From a virus, in IMG/VR virus record IMGVR_UViG_3300025626_000013, positions 19,949-83,948 of that record: a DNA stretch of 64,000 nt; one strand, written 5' to 3'. Below are positions 48,451 through 56,180 of the stretch, one piece after another (position 1 is the stretch's first letter; each line of letters starts with the position of its first letter). The position numbers and the translations under genes were made by a program. Below the pieces are notes generated by a model that worked only from the letters and a program-made list of their open reading frames with translations, made no database searches and had not been told where the DNA came from.

Positions 48451-48708
48451 TTAAAAATCACTTTCCCCATGACCACCAGCGGTATTTTCTATTTCTACTG
48501 CAAATTCTTGATATCCACCAATGTGTTTATCATGCCAAAAAATTTGTGGTACAGTTTTTGCATTTGGTACTAATTTAAACATTTCATCTCTTTTGCCTGG
48601 TTCATTAATATCTATATAGTTATAATCAAGCTGCCATTCAGTTGCTAATCGCACAGCTCTTTTGCAATATACACAGCCTTCTTTTCCGTAAATTTTTATT
48701 ACACCCAT
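48451..48708 (-). CDS. grx: Glutaredoxin
   Basis: 85 residues, normal for phage glutaredoxins. 'IKIYGKEGCVYCKRAVRLA' has the redox C-x2-C; 'TVPQIFWHDKHIGGYQEF' holds the cis-Pro (TVP) and the GG glutathione site. It can supply electrons to ribonucleotide reductase, which this phage also encodes. It overlaps the nitroreductase-like gene by ten bases. Confidence 0.9.
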   Translation of the reverse strand: MGVIKIYGKEGCVYCKRAVRLATEWQLDYNYIDINEPGKRDEMFKLVPNAKTVPQIFWHDKHIGGYQEFAVEIENTAGGHGESDF

Positions 48709-49316
48709 GTTAATACTTCCGCTAAATTTGGTCTATCTTCAGTTGAATTTTTATATTTTAATACATCTGCATAGCCAGCAGACATTAAAAATTGTACATC
48801 GTCTTCTATAAAATCAAGTTTATTATCTAGCCATATTTCTTTTTTAACATTAAAATCTGCAAAGCATAATGTATAAGAAACATCTAGGCCAGCTTCAATT
48901 AATAAACCACTTAAAATGGTAGCATGCATTCCTATTTCAATATTTGTATTTTTTAAAGTATAATGAGTTTTATAAATTGCTGGATCCATTGGTGGCTGCT
49001 TATGACCACCTGATAAATCGCTTTGTACTTTTGCATTTCCGGTAGCAAGTCTTACAGTATAAATGAATTGATAAGGCGCAGTTAATAAATTATAATTTGA
49101 TCTTACCCTACTATACGCCGAAACATTATATAACCCCTGATTTATATTTTTATTAAATGGGCCAACCGCATAAACTTTATACGGTATTAAATTTTGTTTT
49201 GATGCCACAATATCATGCGTGCTTGTCAAAGCATCTGATATAATTGTTTTATCGGGCGCGCGGGTTTCATCATACCATCTAATTTGATTGCGTTTTGCAA
49301 AGGTATTATAAATCAT
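48699..49316 (-). CDS. Nitroreductase-like protein
   Basis: 205 residues. 'AKRNQIRWYDETRAPDKTIISDAL', 'SKQNLIPYKVYAVGP', 'NIEIGMHATILSGLLIEAGLDVSYTLCF' and 'FLMSAGYADV' match, in order, the helix, FMN loop, dimer helix and GY motif of nitroreductase-fold proteins. Conserved phosphate-binding Arg residues are only partly present, so flavin binding is uncertain. It lies in the PhoH-glutaredoxin operon. Confidence 0.5.
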   Translation of the reverse strand: MIYNTFAKRNQIRWYDETRAPDKTIISDALTSTHDIVASKQNLIPYKVYAVGPFNKNINQGLYNVSAYSRVRSNYNLLTAPYQFIYTVRLATGNAKVQSDLSGGHKQPPMDPAIYKTHYTLKNTNIEIGMHATILSGLLIEAGLDVSYTLCFADFNVKKEIWLDNKLDFIEDDVQFLMSAGYADVLKYKNSTEDRPNLAEVLTWV

Positions 49317-49325
49317 AATAAATCC

Positions 49326-50009
49326 TTATAAATTAAGCATATCTTTTGTCATAATATAATCTCGAACAAAATCTGAGCGAACAATATCTGCCCATTCAAA
49401 ATTAACTATTTTGAAAAACCGCATTTGTTCAATAATAGATACAAATTGTAAAATGCCGTCTTTTTCATCTTTATATTTAAAATCGGTTTGTTTCGAATCA
49501 CCGCTAAAAATTATTCGGCAATCATTGCCAACTCGAGTAATAACAGAATCCAATTCATGAAAATTAAGATTTTGCATTTCATCAACTACAATAATAGTAT
49601 TATCAAAAGTTGCACCCCTAATATAAGAAGTGGTTTCAAATTCTAATTTCTTTTGAGTAACAAGCTTATTATATGCGCCGCCATATCCAAAGATTACGTC
49701 ACAAATATGTTTATACGGCACTTTATATGGTTCTTCTTTTTCCTCTTTAGTTCCGGGTAAATGGCCAGCATCTCGGGTTGCAACCATAGATCTTAATATC
49801 ATTACTTTACGATATTTATCTGGATTATTAAGCATTTCATAAAATGCAAAATATAGAGCTATAAAAGTTTTACCAGTGCCAGCTGATCCAGATAAGACTA
49901 GATTATACCCATCTTCCCAATGTTCAAAGGCTTTTGATTGCCGTTCGGTAATAGGGTTAAATGGTTCAAGTTCTGCCGCATGGACTTGTAGACTATTGCT
50001 TTTTTTCAT
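49326..50009 (-). CDS. phoH: PhoH-like P-loop ATPase
   Basis: 227 residues. 'YNLVLSGSAGTGKTFIALYFAF' is the Walker A loop, 'NTIIVVDEMQNLNFHELDSVITRVG' the Walker B region, and 'CRIIFSGDSKQTD' the sensor block, all as in PhoH of bacteria and marine phages. The family is a helicase-like ATPase whose phage role is unsettled. The late box at 50717-50724 suggests late expression. Confidence 0.9.
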   Translation of the reverse strand: MKKSNSLQVHAAELEPFNPITERQSKAFEHWEDGYNLVLSGSAGTGKTFIALYFAFYEMLNNPDKYRKVMILRSMVATRDAGHLPGTKEEKEEPYKVPYKHICDVIFGYGGAYNKLVTQKKLEFETTSYIRGATFDNTIIVVDEMQNLNFHELDSVITRVGNDCRIIFSGDSKQTDFKYKDEKDGILQFVSIIEQMRFFKIVNFEWADIVRSDFVRDYIMTKDMLNL

Positions 50010-50011
50010 AA

Positions 50012-50245
50012 TTAAATTCTTACGTTGCTATTACGGCCCGAACCAGATTTTACTCGGCCCAAAACGTCTTTGAATCCATCTGGCGTTTTGTTTATAATAT
50101 TACCAACACCGCTTACAATTTTTGGTGCAGATAATTTTTGAATTACATCAGGCATTTCATTCAAAATAAGTTGCAATTCTTCATATGAACATACTACATC
50201 CCATTCGTAGGCTGTGGCAGTGTCTCTCAGGGTGTACATAGGCAT
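50012..50245 (-). CDS. Small FmdB-like protein without zinc cysteines
   Basis: 77 residues. 'MPMYTLRDTATAYEWDVVCSYEELQLIL' then 'PDGFKDVLGRVKSGSGRNS' is a pattern of phage proteins related to the FmdB N-terminal region, but the zinc Cys pairs are missing here. It overlaps the previous stop (TAATG) and lies two bases before PhoH. Function unknown. Confidence 0.55.
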   Translation of the reverse strand: MPMYTLRDTATAYEWDVVCSYEELQLILNEMPDVIQKLSAPKIVSGVGNIINKTPDGFKDVLGRVKSGSGRNSNVRI

Positions 50246-50673
50246 TAATCATCTATCTCTTTATCGCCCTCAATTCCAAATAAAACATTTTGATAAAATT
50301 CGTATATATCATCAAAAAGCTTATTGGAATTGAGGTATTGGGCTACATTATTTTTGTTATACAAATTATACTTATAATCTTCTGAAAGCGTTATATTTAA
50401 TCCATCAGCATCCCAAATCATGGCTTGTAATAAAGATATTTTGTAATCTTTCATCATTCCAACTAATCTATCAATAAACAGCTTATGATTTTTATTACTA
50501 GCAATATTTATTTCGTCTATTTGATATTGCAATAAATTAATTAAATCTTCATAATAAGAATCTAGCTCGGTTTCTGGCATTTCTTTCAGAATTTTTCTTA
50601 GTCCACCTTTAAGCGGATAGCCGTGGATATCCTTATATAATTCTGAAACTTTAGTGAACAAATGTTTCGTCAT
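50245..50673 (-). CDS. Hypothetical protein
   Basis: 142 residues from the ATG at 50673 (AAGGGG eleven bases upstream); a GTG at 50685 is the alternative. 'LIDRLVGMMKDYKISLLQAMIWDADGLNI' style helix and 'LFDDIYEFYQNVLFGIEGD' are visible. It is the first gene after the late box at 50717-50724. Not recognised. Confidence 0.5.
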   Translation of the reverse strand: MTKHLFTKVSELYKDIHGYPLKGGLRKILKEMPETELDSYYEDLINLLQYQIDEINIASNKNHKLFIDRLVGMMKDYKISLLQAMIWDADGLNITLSEDYKYNLYNKNNVAQYLNSNKLFDDIYEFYQNVLFGIEGDKEIDD

Positions 50674-50716
50674 TTTATACAACACCCCTTATTAATAATT
50701 GGTAATACTTCAGAAT

Positions 50717-50724
50717 TATTTATA
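50717..50724 (-). promoter_or_regulatory. T4-type late promoter (TATAAATA)
   Basis: Exact TATAAATA on the reverse strand, 44 bases before the ATG at 50673. Heads the 142-residue gene, PhoH and glutaredoxin. Confidence 0.7.
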
Positions 50725-50741
50725 AGAAAGATAATAATAAT

Positions 50742-50894
50742 TTAATTATTGATTTTTTTTGTCTTTGCATTTTTACGGCGAATTCTTCGGAATTTAGAAT
50801 AAAGACGCACAGTTCGGTCAGTTATTATACGTTTTACATTTTTTCTTCTATGCCGTGCTGCTTCTGATTTTGCAATTCTTTCAGCTTTAGTCAT
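50742..50894 (-). CDS. 50-residue highly basic protein
   Basis: ATG at 50894 overlaps the previous TGA stop (ATGA), with GGAG eight bases upstream; stop TAA at 50742-50744. About 40 percent Arg/Lys ('ARHRRKNVKRIITDR', 'KFRRIRRKNAKTKK'). Likely nucleic-acid binding by charge alone. Family not known. Confidence 0.6.
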   Translation of the reverse strand: MTKAERIAKSEAARHRRKNVKRIITDRTVRLYSKFRRIRRKNAKTKKINN

Positions 50895-51454
50895 GCTGCA
50901 ATCTCCTTAAACCAATTTGGTGTTTCACGTTTAGACCAAGACATTTTAAATCTTGCTTGCTTAGTTTGATAGAATGCCCGATATGCCTCAACCGGATCGT
51001 TGAGAGCAATGCATTCTGGATTAGACGCCATAGCCAATTTAAATGGTGTACGTCCAATATCTGGTATTTTAGTAGGAGGTTTTACTAAAATATCTTTTAG
51101 CTTTGTTATACTGAGATGTTGTTTATTATAGCGATATTCAAATTCTTCGCCAAGCGCAATAAAGTGCTCATAATGCCAATTGTAATTATCTTTGGATTCT
51201 GCTGTCCATACTGTGCATGGATGATGATAATGAACTGCTTTATATAGCACATTATCCATATTATTGTTGGGGTGAAGGTAATGCCAAACCATGCGTTTGC
51301 CGGATTTTGATGGCCGTTTTTCAGCGTGACCATCTAGCATACGGTGCACGGTCGAAAGCATTTGTGCTGATTCTAAAATCATTTTAACAACATGCTTATC
51401 ACATTGTTGTTGAGCAGCCTCAATTGGGCATTCAGATAATACAAATAAATTCAT
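50891..51454 (-). CDS. Conserved phage protein (CDKHVVKMILESAQML)
   Basis: 187 residues. 'CPIEAAQQQCDKHVVKMILESAQMLSTVHR', 'HHPCTVWTAESKDNYNWHYEHFIALGEEF' and 'DPVEAYRAFYQTKQARFKMSW' define a family common in T4-like phages. Its His and Cys content suggests metal binding, and I recall some similarity to small DNA glycosylase-like proteins, but this is not certain. The promoter at 51479-51507 lies just upstream. Confidence 0.65.
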   Translation of the reverse strand: MNLFVLSECPIEAAQQQCDKHVVKMILESAQMLSTVHRMLDGHAEKRPSKSGKRMVWHYLHPNNNMDNVLYKAVHYHHPCTVWTAESKDNYNWHYEHFIALGEEFEYRYNKQHLSITKLKDILVKPPTKIPDIGRTPFKLAMASNPECIALNDPVEAYRAFYQTKQARFKMSWSKRETPNWFKEIAA

Positions 51455-51478
51455 AATAATATCTCCAAGTTATATACT

Positions 51479-51507
51479 ATATTACCACATTTAAAGTGGA
51501 TTGTAAA
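51479..51507 (-). promoter_or_regulatory. Early/middle-type promoter
   Basis: Reverse strand: TTTACA (51507-51502), ATCC, 17-base spacer, TAATAT (51484-51479). Drives 50891 and 50742. Confidence 0.65.
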
Positions 51508-51511
51508 TAGC

Positions 51512-51754
51512 TTATTTCTTTTTTGCGATATTTTTTGTTTTTGTTTTAACCACAATTTTTTCTTTTTTTTGTAATTTTATTCTCATATTAAAATGGTTAG
51601 CGCATGCAAATTCGGTTTGTTTATCGGTCCAATTAAATTTTTTTGATATTCGAGATAACATTTTAATCCGAGTATCTGCAGCGCCATCCCACTTAGAAAT
51701 AGCTTCCCAAAGAATTTTATCTATTTCTATCCAATTCATGTAATCTATAGCCAT
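51512..51754 (-). CDS. Hypothetical basic protein
   Basis: 80 residues. 'YMNWIEIDKILWEAISKWDGAADTRIKMLSRISKKFNW' is helical with several Trp; the tail is Lys-rich ('QKKEKIVVKTKTKNIAKKK'). It lies 20 bases after the 57-residue gene. Not recognised. Confidence 0.5.
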   Translation of the reverse strand: MAIDYMNWIEIDKILWEAISKWDGAADTRIKMLSRISKKFNWTDKQTEFACANHFNMRIKLQKKEKIVVKTKTKNIAKKK

Positions 51755-51774
51755 AATCTAATATTTTATACTTT

Positions 51775-51948
51775 CTAATGCGTTGTCACTAATTCGGTTT
51801 TCTTTGATGATATATAGGATTCAATATATTGTTTTTTCACTATGACCTTTTTAGCTAGGTCTTGCTTTCCTTCTTTTCTGAGTTCGTTTGCAAAAATTTC
51901 GAGTTGAGCTGAATCTTCTTGTAATCTTTTCAGTTGTTGCTCTAGCAT
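51775..51948 (-). CDS. 57-residue coiled-coil protein
   Basis: ATG at 51948 with AGGA seven bases upstream; a longer frame would cross the terminator and is rejected. 'QQLKRLQEDSAQLEIFANELRKEGKQDLAKKVI' is helical throughout. Expression must come from read-through of the terminator or an unseen promoter. Function unknown. Confidence 0.5.
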   Translation of the reverse strand: MLEQQLKRLQEDSAQLEIFANELRKEGKQDLAKKVIVKKQYIESYISSKKTELVTTH

Positions 51949-51966
51949 CAGACTTCCTTTAAAGTG

Positions 51967-52000
51967 AAAAAACTGGCTCGTGCAAAGCACGGCCAGTTCA
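51967..52000 (-). terminator. Rho-independent terminator
   Basis: Reverse strand: AACTGGCCGTGC-TTT-GCACGAGCCAGTT with one bulged base, followed by a run of T. It lies 38 bases after the stop of the DUF6433 gene and is the clearest terminator in the window. Confidence 0.82.
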
Positions 52001-52037
52001 GTATTAATTAGTTGTTAATGTGAATAACATATGCATT

Positions 52038-52454
52038 TTATGAATCAGACAATAACCCTGGGAAGGCCTCCATTACTGTGTTGCGGGTAATACCTTTAAT
52101 AGCTTTTTTTTGAATCATGTTTAATACAATCTCTGCATCTGCTGGGTGGATAGATTCCAATAATTGCACATATAGCTTTTCGCGTTTAGCTTTAAGCATG
52201 CTGTCGCCAGGACCGCCTTTTACAAAATATCGGAATTTACTATTTTGTCTGCTCAGAGACGATGGAATAGAGTCAATTTTATTTGCTTCATATGGCGGTA
52301 TGCCAGATGGAATATTCCAAACAATATTTGAATCGTAAGATCCACGTAAAATATCTTTCAACGCCCACGATTCATGATTTTGTAAAATTTGAATCGTGTC
52401 GGCCTTTTTCTTTTCACGGGCCGCCGCGTGAATAATTTCATGAACTAATAGCAT
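52038..52454 (-). CDS. DUF6433-type conserved phage protein
   Basis: 138 residues. 'ADTIQILQNHESWALKDILRGSYDSNIVWNIPSGIPPY', 'RYFVKGGPGDSMLKAKREKLYVQLLESIHPADAEIVL' and 'ITRNTVMEAFPGLL' are the three conserved blocks of a protein that follows RNase H in many T4-like phages. Function unknown; genomic linkage to rnh suggests a DNA-metabolism role. Confidence 0.72.
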   Translation of the reverse strand: MLLVHEIIHAAAREKKKADTIQILQNHESWALKDILRGSYDSNIVWNIPSGIPPYEANKIDSIPSSLSRQNSKFRYFVKGGPGDSMLKAKREKLYVQLLESIHPADAEIVLNMIQKKAIKGITRNTVMEAFPGLLSDS

Positions 52455-52457
52455 TTA

Positions 52458-53309
52458 TTATATAAACTCCTGTACACTTTCTAATAACAATTTACATCGC
52501 TTCTGAATCAAATATGGGAAAACCTTTCCCCTATTACTTGAAGGGTTTTGGCTTTCATAATTATTTATAATTTCTTTAACGACAGAAATGGGCGTTTCAG
52601 TCAAATCTATAAGTTTTTTATTTCGCATGTAGTTTCTATATGCATCTGCACCCATCGCTGCTTCCAGATTATCTGCAGCAAGCCAAGTCTCAATTTTCTT
52701 TTTAGTTAGCGGGGTTTGCCTACGGCCTTCAACAAATACATTATCATCAGATAATACATTAGGGATGCCATCACTAGCGTCACCCTTAAAAATATGTTGA
52801 GCAAAATACAACCGCGGATTATCTTCTTTTACAAACTTTTTAGTCATTGGAGAATACTGACGAATATTCTCATATTTGTGCAATTGAATAAAATCTTTAT
52901 CAGCAGAAATAATCATTACTGGCTCATGCTGACCAAACTCTTGTGTTCCTAAAGCAATATGAGCAATAGCGTCATCGGCTTCACAGCCTTCTTGATGAAT
53001 TACTTTATATGGAAAATGATCACGAATTTCATCACGAATTAAATTAATAATCCGAAACGCTTCATTCCAATCAATTGTAGATTCTTCACGCGCATTTTTG
53101 CGTTTGAATTTATATTGTGGAAATGCATCTTTACGCCAATTACCTTTACCATCCGCCACAATAACAATTTCGCCATATTCTTTACCGAATTTTTGACGAT
53201 ACATTCTTATTGAATTAAGAATCATATGGCGAATAAGATTTTCATCTAAAGCTAACCGTTGCACAATAACATTACCAATAGCAACACCATTGAAATCAAT
53301 TAAAATCAT
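52458..53309 (-). CDS. rnh: RNase H / 5' exonuclease (T4 rnh type)
   Basis: 283 residues (T4 RNase H: 305). FEN-family acidic residues are seen in 'MILIDFNGVAIG', 'IVIVADGKGNWRKDAFPQYKFKR', 'HQEGCEADDAIAHIAL' and 'VMIISADKDFIQL', followed by 'FKGDASDGIPNVL' (the helix-hairpin part). In T4 it removes RNA primers with gp32. First gene after the early promoter at 53335-53363. Confidence 0.93.
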   Translation of the reverse strand: MILIDFNGVAIGNVIVQRLALDENLIRHMILNSIRMYRQKFGKEYGEIVIVADGKGNWRKDAFPQYKFKRKNAREESTIDWNEAFRIINLIRDEIRDHFPYKVIHQEGCEADDAIAHIALGTQEFGQHEPVMIISADKDFIQLHKYENIRQYSPMTKKFVKEDNPRLYFAQHIFKGDASDGIPNVLSDDNVFVEGRRQTPLTKKKIETWLAADNLEAAMGADAYRNYMRNKKLIDLTETPISVVKEIINNYESQNPSSNRGKVFPYLIQKRCKLLLESVQEFI

Positions 53310-53334
53310 TATATACTCCCTATCGTTATATACT

Positions 53335-53363
53335 ATTTTACACTATATTGATCGATAAGTAAA
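53335..53363 (-). promoter_or_regulatory. Early/middle-type promoter of rnh
   Basis: Reverse strand: TTTACT (53363-53358), 17-base spacer, TAAAAT (53340-53335). Confidence 0.66.
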
Positions 53364-53376
53364 CCCCCTAAAGGAT

Positions 53377-53835
53377 TTATTTCATTTTTGCAGCAGCTTC
53401 TTGAACTTCGGCTACATCTATAATATTTTCACTTAATAAAATTTCTCTATTTCCAAGGTGATCGCGCTCAATATCAGCTTTATTTTGCCCAAAGTATTTT
53501 ACTGCATGATGTTCATCAATTAAAATAGCTGCAGCCGTTGTATCACCAATAATAAAGTCACCAAGGATTCTCCCAAATTTGCCTTTCATATCTTCGCCAT
53601 CTTTTGCGGCAAACGTTTTAAGGATACATTCTTTTTCAAGTAATTGTTTTAACCGATTTTTTGCGGCTATACCAAAAATTTTTTCAACTTTATCACTGGT
53701 TCGGGATTCCGGAGTGTCAATTCCCATAACACGGACGCGTTCGTTTTTTAACCAGATTCCGAATCCAAGATCAATATCAACGTCTACGGTATCTCCATCA
53801 ACAACCTTTACTAGGTTTGCTTTATATTCATACAT
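53377..53835 (-). CDS. Thermonuclease-like (SNase) protein
   Basis: 152 residues. 'YKANLVKVVDGDTVDVDIDLGFGIWLKNERVRVMGIDTPESR' is the SNase start, with the calcium Asp residues (DGDT) and catalytic Arg (RVRVMGIDTPE). 'KGKFGRILGDF' near residue 85 holds the second Arg. There is no signal peptide, so it acts in the cytosol, perhaps on host DNA. Cotranscribed with the GIY-YIG-like gene from the late box at 54296. Confidence 0.88.
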   Translation of the reverse strand: MYEYKANLVKVVDGDTVDVDIDLGFGIWLKNERVRVMGIDTPESRTSDKVEKIFGIAAKNRLKQLLEKECILKTFAAKDGEDMKGKFGRILGDFIIGDTTAAAILIDEHHAVKYFGQNKADIERDHLGNREILLSENIIDVAEVQEAAAKMK

Positions 53836-53838
53836 TTT

Positions 53839-54264
53839 TTAATCCTTTTTTTCTTTTAATACATGTTTGCGATGGATTTTGCCACCCACAAAGGCATTAT
53901 AGTATTCATCGGGCTTTAATAACACATCCCGCACCATTTGTTCTCTCATTTCATAATACGAGCATTCACCCTTTGATATACATAATCGCAGTATTTCTCG
54001 TTTAAATCTATCTCTTCCCGAATTTTCAACAAGCAATTTAACTTCTTCACTTGAACCATAATAGTTTTGCCAATCAGATTGTGTTACTTTAACACGCTTT
54101 CTTTTATATCCTTTTAATGGCGCCAATCTTCGAGTAGACCATAGATTTTTTTTACCAACATATTTTTTATTATTTGTTAAATCAGTAATTAAATATACAA
54201 ACCCGACGAAAGGCTTTATTTCCTCTTCCGTCGGGTTATATTCAATATCATTATAAAACCACAT
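53839..54264 (-). CDS. GIY-YIG-like protein
   Basis: 141 residues. 'VGFVYLITDLTNNKKYVGKKNLWSTRR' is a GIY-YIG variant (F-V-Y ... Y-V-G), followed by 'SDWQNYYGSSEEVKLLVE' and 'CSYYEMREQMVRD', which holds the expected Glu. Homologues of this longer type are widespread in T4-like phages. It is the second GIY-YIG-type gene of the window. Start supported by the late box 32 bases upstream. Confidence 0.72.
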   Translation of the reverse strand: MWFYNDIEYNPTEEEIKPFVGFVYLITDLTNNKKYVGKKNLWSTRRLAPLKGYKRKRVKVTQSDWQNYYGSSEEVKLLVENSGRDRFKREILRLCISKGECSYYEMREQMVRDVLLKPDEYYNAFVGGKIHRKHVLKEKKD

Positions 54265-54295
54265 GTATTATCCTTTATTCGCATCGCGATAAATT

Positions 54296-54303
54296 TATTT
54301 ATA
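54296..54303 (-). promoter_or_regulatory. T4-type late promoter (TATAAATA)
   Basis: Exact TATAAATA on the reverse strand, 32 bases before the ATG at 54264. Heads the GIY-YIG-like and SNase genes. Confidence 0.7.
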
Positions 54304-54317
54304 ATACATGTTAAGAG

Positions 54318-54470
54318 TTAATCTTCGGAGTCGTTTAGTTCATCAATCATTTCTGCTCGTATTTCGGTTCCACACATCGGGCAATGGTATGGATCATCAT
54401 CGATATCGGTTGATATTACTACTTGTGTTTCAGTTTCACAAACATCACAGTCTAAATAAAAATATTTCAT
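54318..54470 (-). CDS. 50-residue zinc-ribbon protein
   Basis: ATG at 54470 one base after the nrdA stop region, stop TAA at 54318-54320. 'CDVCETETQ' and 'YHCPMCGTEIR' give a C-x2-C...C-x2-C ribbon. It is cotranscribed with nrdAB. Role unknown. Confidence 0.7.
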   Translation of the reverse strand: MKYFYLDCDVCETETQVVISTDIDDDPYHCPMCGTEIRAEMIDELNDSED

Positions 54471-54471
54471 A

Positions 54472-56169
54472 TTAGGCCTCACATGCTGCGCATTCAGTTG
54501 ATATTACTCTTTTGCGGGTCAAAGATTGTGCTGCAGACATAGAAAAACTATAATATAAACTCTTAATACCCAATTCATGAGCATACAAATATAGCTGATT
54601 AATTTCCTTTACAGTCATATCTGGATCAAGCATTAGATTCAAGCTTTGACTTTGATCAATATATTCTTGACGGATTGCCGCTTGATCAATAATAGTATTT
54701 GGACTAATTTCAGAAAATGTTTTAAATACTGCTTTTTCATCATCAGTTAAAATATCGAGATGCTGAACAGATCCATCTGCATTACGGATTGCTTCCCATA
54801 CTTCGGGTTTATCTTCATCTTTTTCTTGCAATAATTTTTCAAGATATGGATTCTTAATTGTTACTTTCATTTTAGCCAAATCTTTAACATAGCAATTACT
54901 AAATTCTGGCTCTATAGATTGAGATACTTGACCCAAAATAAAACTTGATGATTTAGTTGGAGCAACAGCCATTGTAGTAGTATTGCGCATACCATAGCCT
55001 TCAAGAAGTGGTGGTTCGCCTAAAACAATAGCCAATTCTTTTGAAGCTTCATAACTTCTTGTTCGCAATGTTTTTGCAATTTCAAGATTTAATTTGGCCG
55101 CGGCTGTGCCCTCAAAAGCAATCATATTAGACTGTAAATATGAATGCCAGCCAAGAATACCAGCGCCTAGCGCCCGGTGATTTTTTGCAAATTCCCTCGC
55201 ACGAAGCAAATATGTCTGGCCTTCGGTCTTGCGAATAAATTCCTCACAGACAGTATCAAGGAACATAGTTAATGTTTCAATAGCATCTGTTTCTTTAATC
55301 TCATCCCAATGTAAAAGATTAAGTGATGATAATACACAAGTAAACGTTTCTTCATGTGAAGATGGCAAGGCAATTTCAGCACACATATTAGAAGCATATA
55401 CGCGCAGATCTTTATCTTTATAAACTTGGGGCCGGCCATCATTTACATTATCGCTAAATAAAATATATGGGAAGCCAATTTCAGCTCGACGCTGCAAAAC
55501 TTTTGCCCATAATCTGCGCTTTTCTGCATCACCGGCTTTCATTTCGCGAATAAACGCATCACTTACCGTAATACCTGTTGTAAGCCCTTGGATAGGATTA
55601 CCTTCTGTACCAATGTCCAGAAACTCGTCAGCATCTGGGTGTTCAATGTCTTGGTATGCCGCAAAGAAACCACGGCGAACTGAACCTTGCGATACAACTG
55701 ATGCCAAAGTATCATACATCTGCATAAAGTGTACCGAACCCGAGGATTCTCCCGAATCACGAATTGGAGCACCGCGATGACGAACGGCGCCAAAGTAACC
55801 CGACGTACCACCGCCGTTTTTCATTAGCATACCGTTTTCAGCATGACCAAATAAAATAGCTTCCATATTATCGTCAATATAAGAACCAAAACAAGAAACT
55901 GGTAAGCCCCGGTTTTTGCCATAATTTGCCCATACTGGCGATGCTAATGAATAATAGCCGCGGCTCATATAATCATAAAACTTATCAGCAAAACCATCAA
56001 ATTTTGATTGGTCTGATTTAGTCTTTGCCATATCTTTTAAATACCATTCTGCTTTATCCGCAATATTGCGAATACGGCTTTCTGGCTTTTCTTTTCCTTC
56101 TAAATAGCCACGTGACAAAAATGTTCGGGAATCTTCGTTTAACCAATAAAACTTTTTATATTTTTTCAT
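54472..56169 (-). CDS. nrdA: Ribonucleotide reductase large subunit NrdA (no ATP-cone)
   Basis: 565 residues, about 190 shorter than T4 NrdA. It begins directly at the catalytic barrel ('FLSRGYLEG') and lacks the N-terminal ATP-cone. 'VSCFGSYIDDN' has the first redox Cys, 'SNMCAEIALPSS' the N-x-C-x-E active site, 'TCVLSSLNLL' the second Cys, 'KSLYYSFSMS' the Tyr-Tyr radical relay and 'CAACEA' the C-terminal Cys pair. It reduces ribonucleotides for phage DNA. It follows nrdB by 11 bases. Confidence 0.93.
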   Translation of the reverse strand: MKKYKKFYWLNEDSRTFLSRGYLEGKEKPESRIRNIADKAEWYLKDMAKTKSDQSKFDGFADKFYDYMSRGYYSLASPVWANYGKNRGLPVSCFGSYIDDNMEAILFGHAENGMLMKNGGGTSGYFGAVRHRGAPIRDSGESSGSVHFMQMYDTLASVVSQGSVRRGFFAAYQDIEHPDADEFLDIGTEGNPIQGLTTGITVSDAFIREMKAGDAEKRRLWAKVLQRRAEIGFPYILFSDNVNDGRPQVYKDKDLRVYASNMCAEIALPSSHEETFTCVLSSLNLLHWDEIKETDAIETLTMFLDTVCEEFIRKTEGQTYLLRAREFAKNHRALGAGILGWHSYLQSNMIAFEGTAAAKLNLEIAKTLRTRSYEASKELAIVLGEPPLLEGYGMRNTTTMAVAPTKSSSFILGQVSQSIEPEFSNCYVKDLAKMKVTIKNPYLEKLLQEKDEDKPEVWEAIRNADGSVQHLDILTDDEKAVFKTFSEISPNTIIDQAAIRQEYIDQSQSLNLMLDPDMTVKEINQLYLYAHELGIKSLYYSFSMSAAQSLTRKRVISTECAACEA

Positions 56170-56180
56170 TCTATAATTTC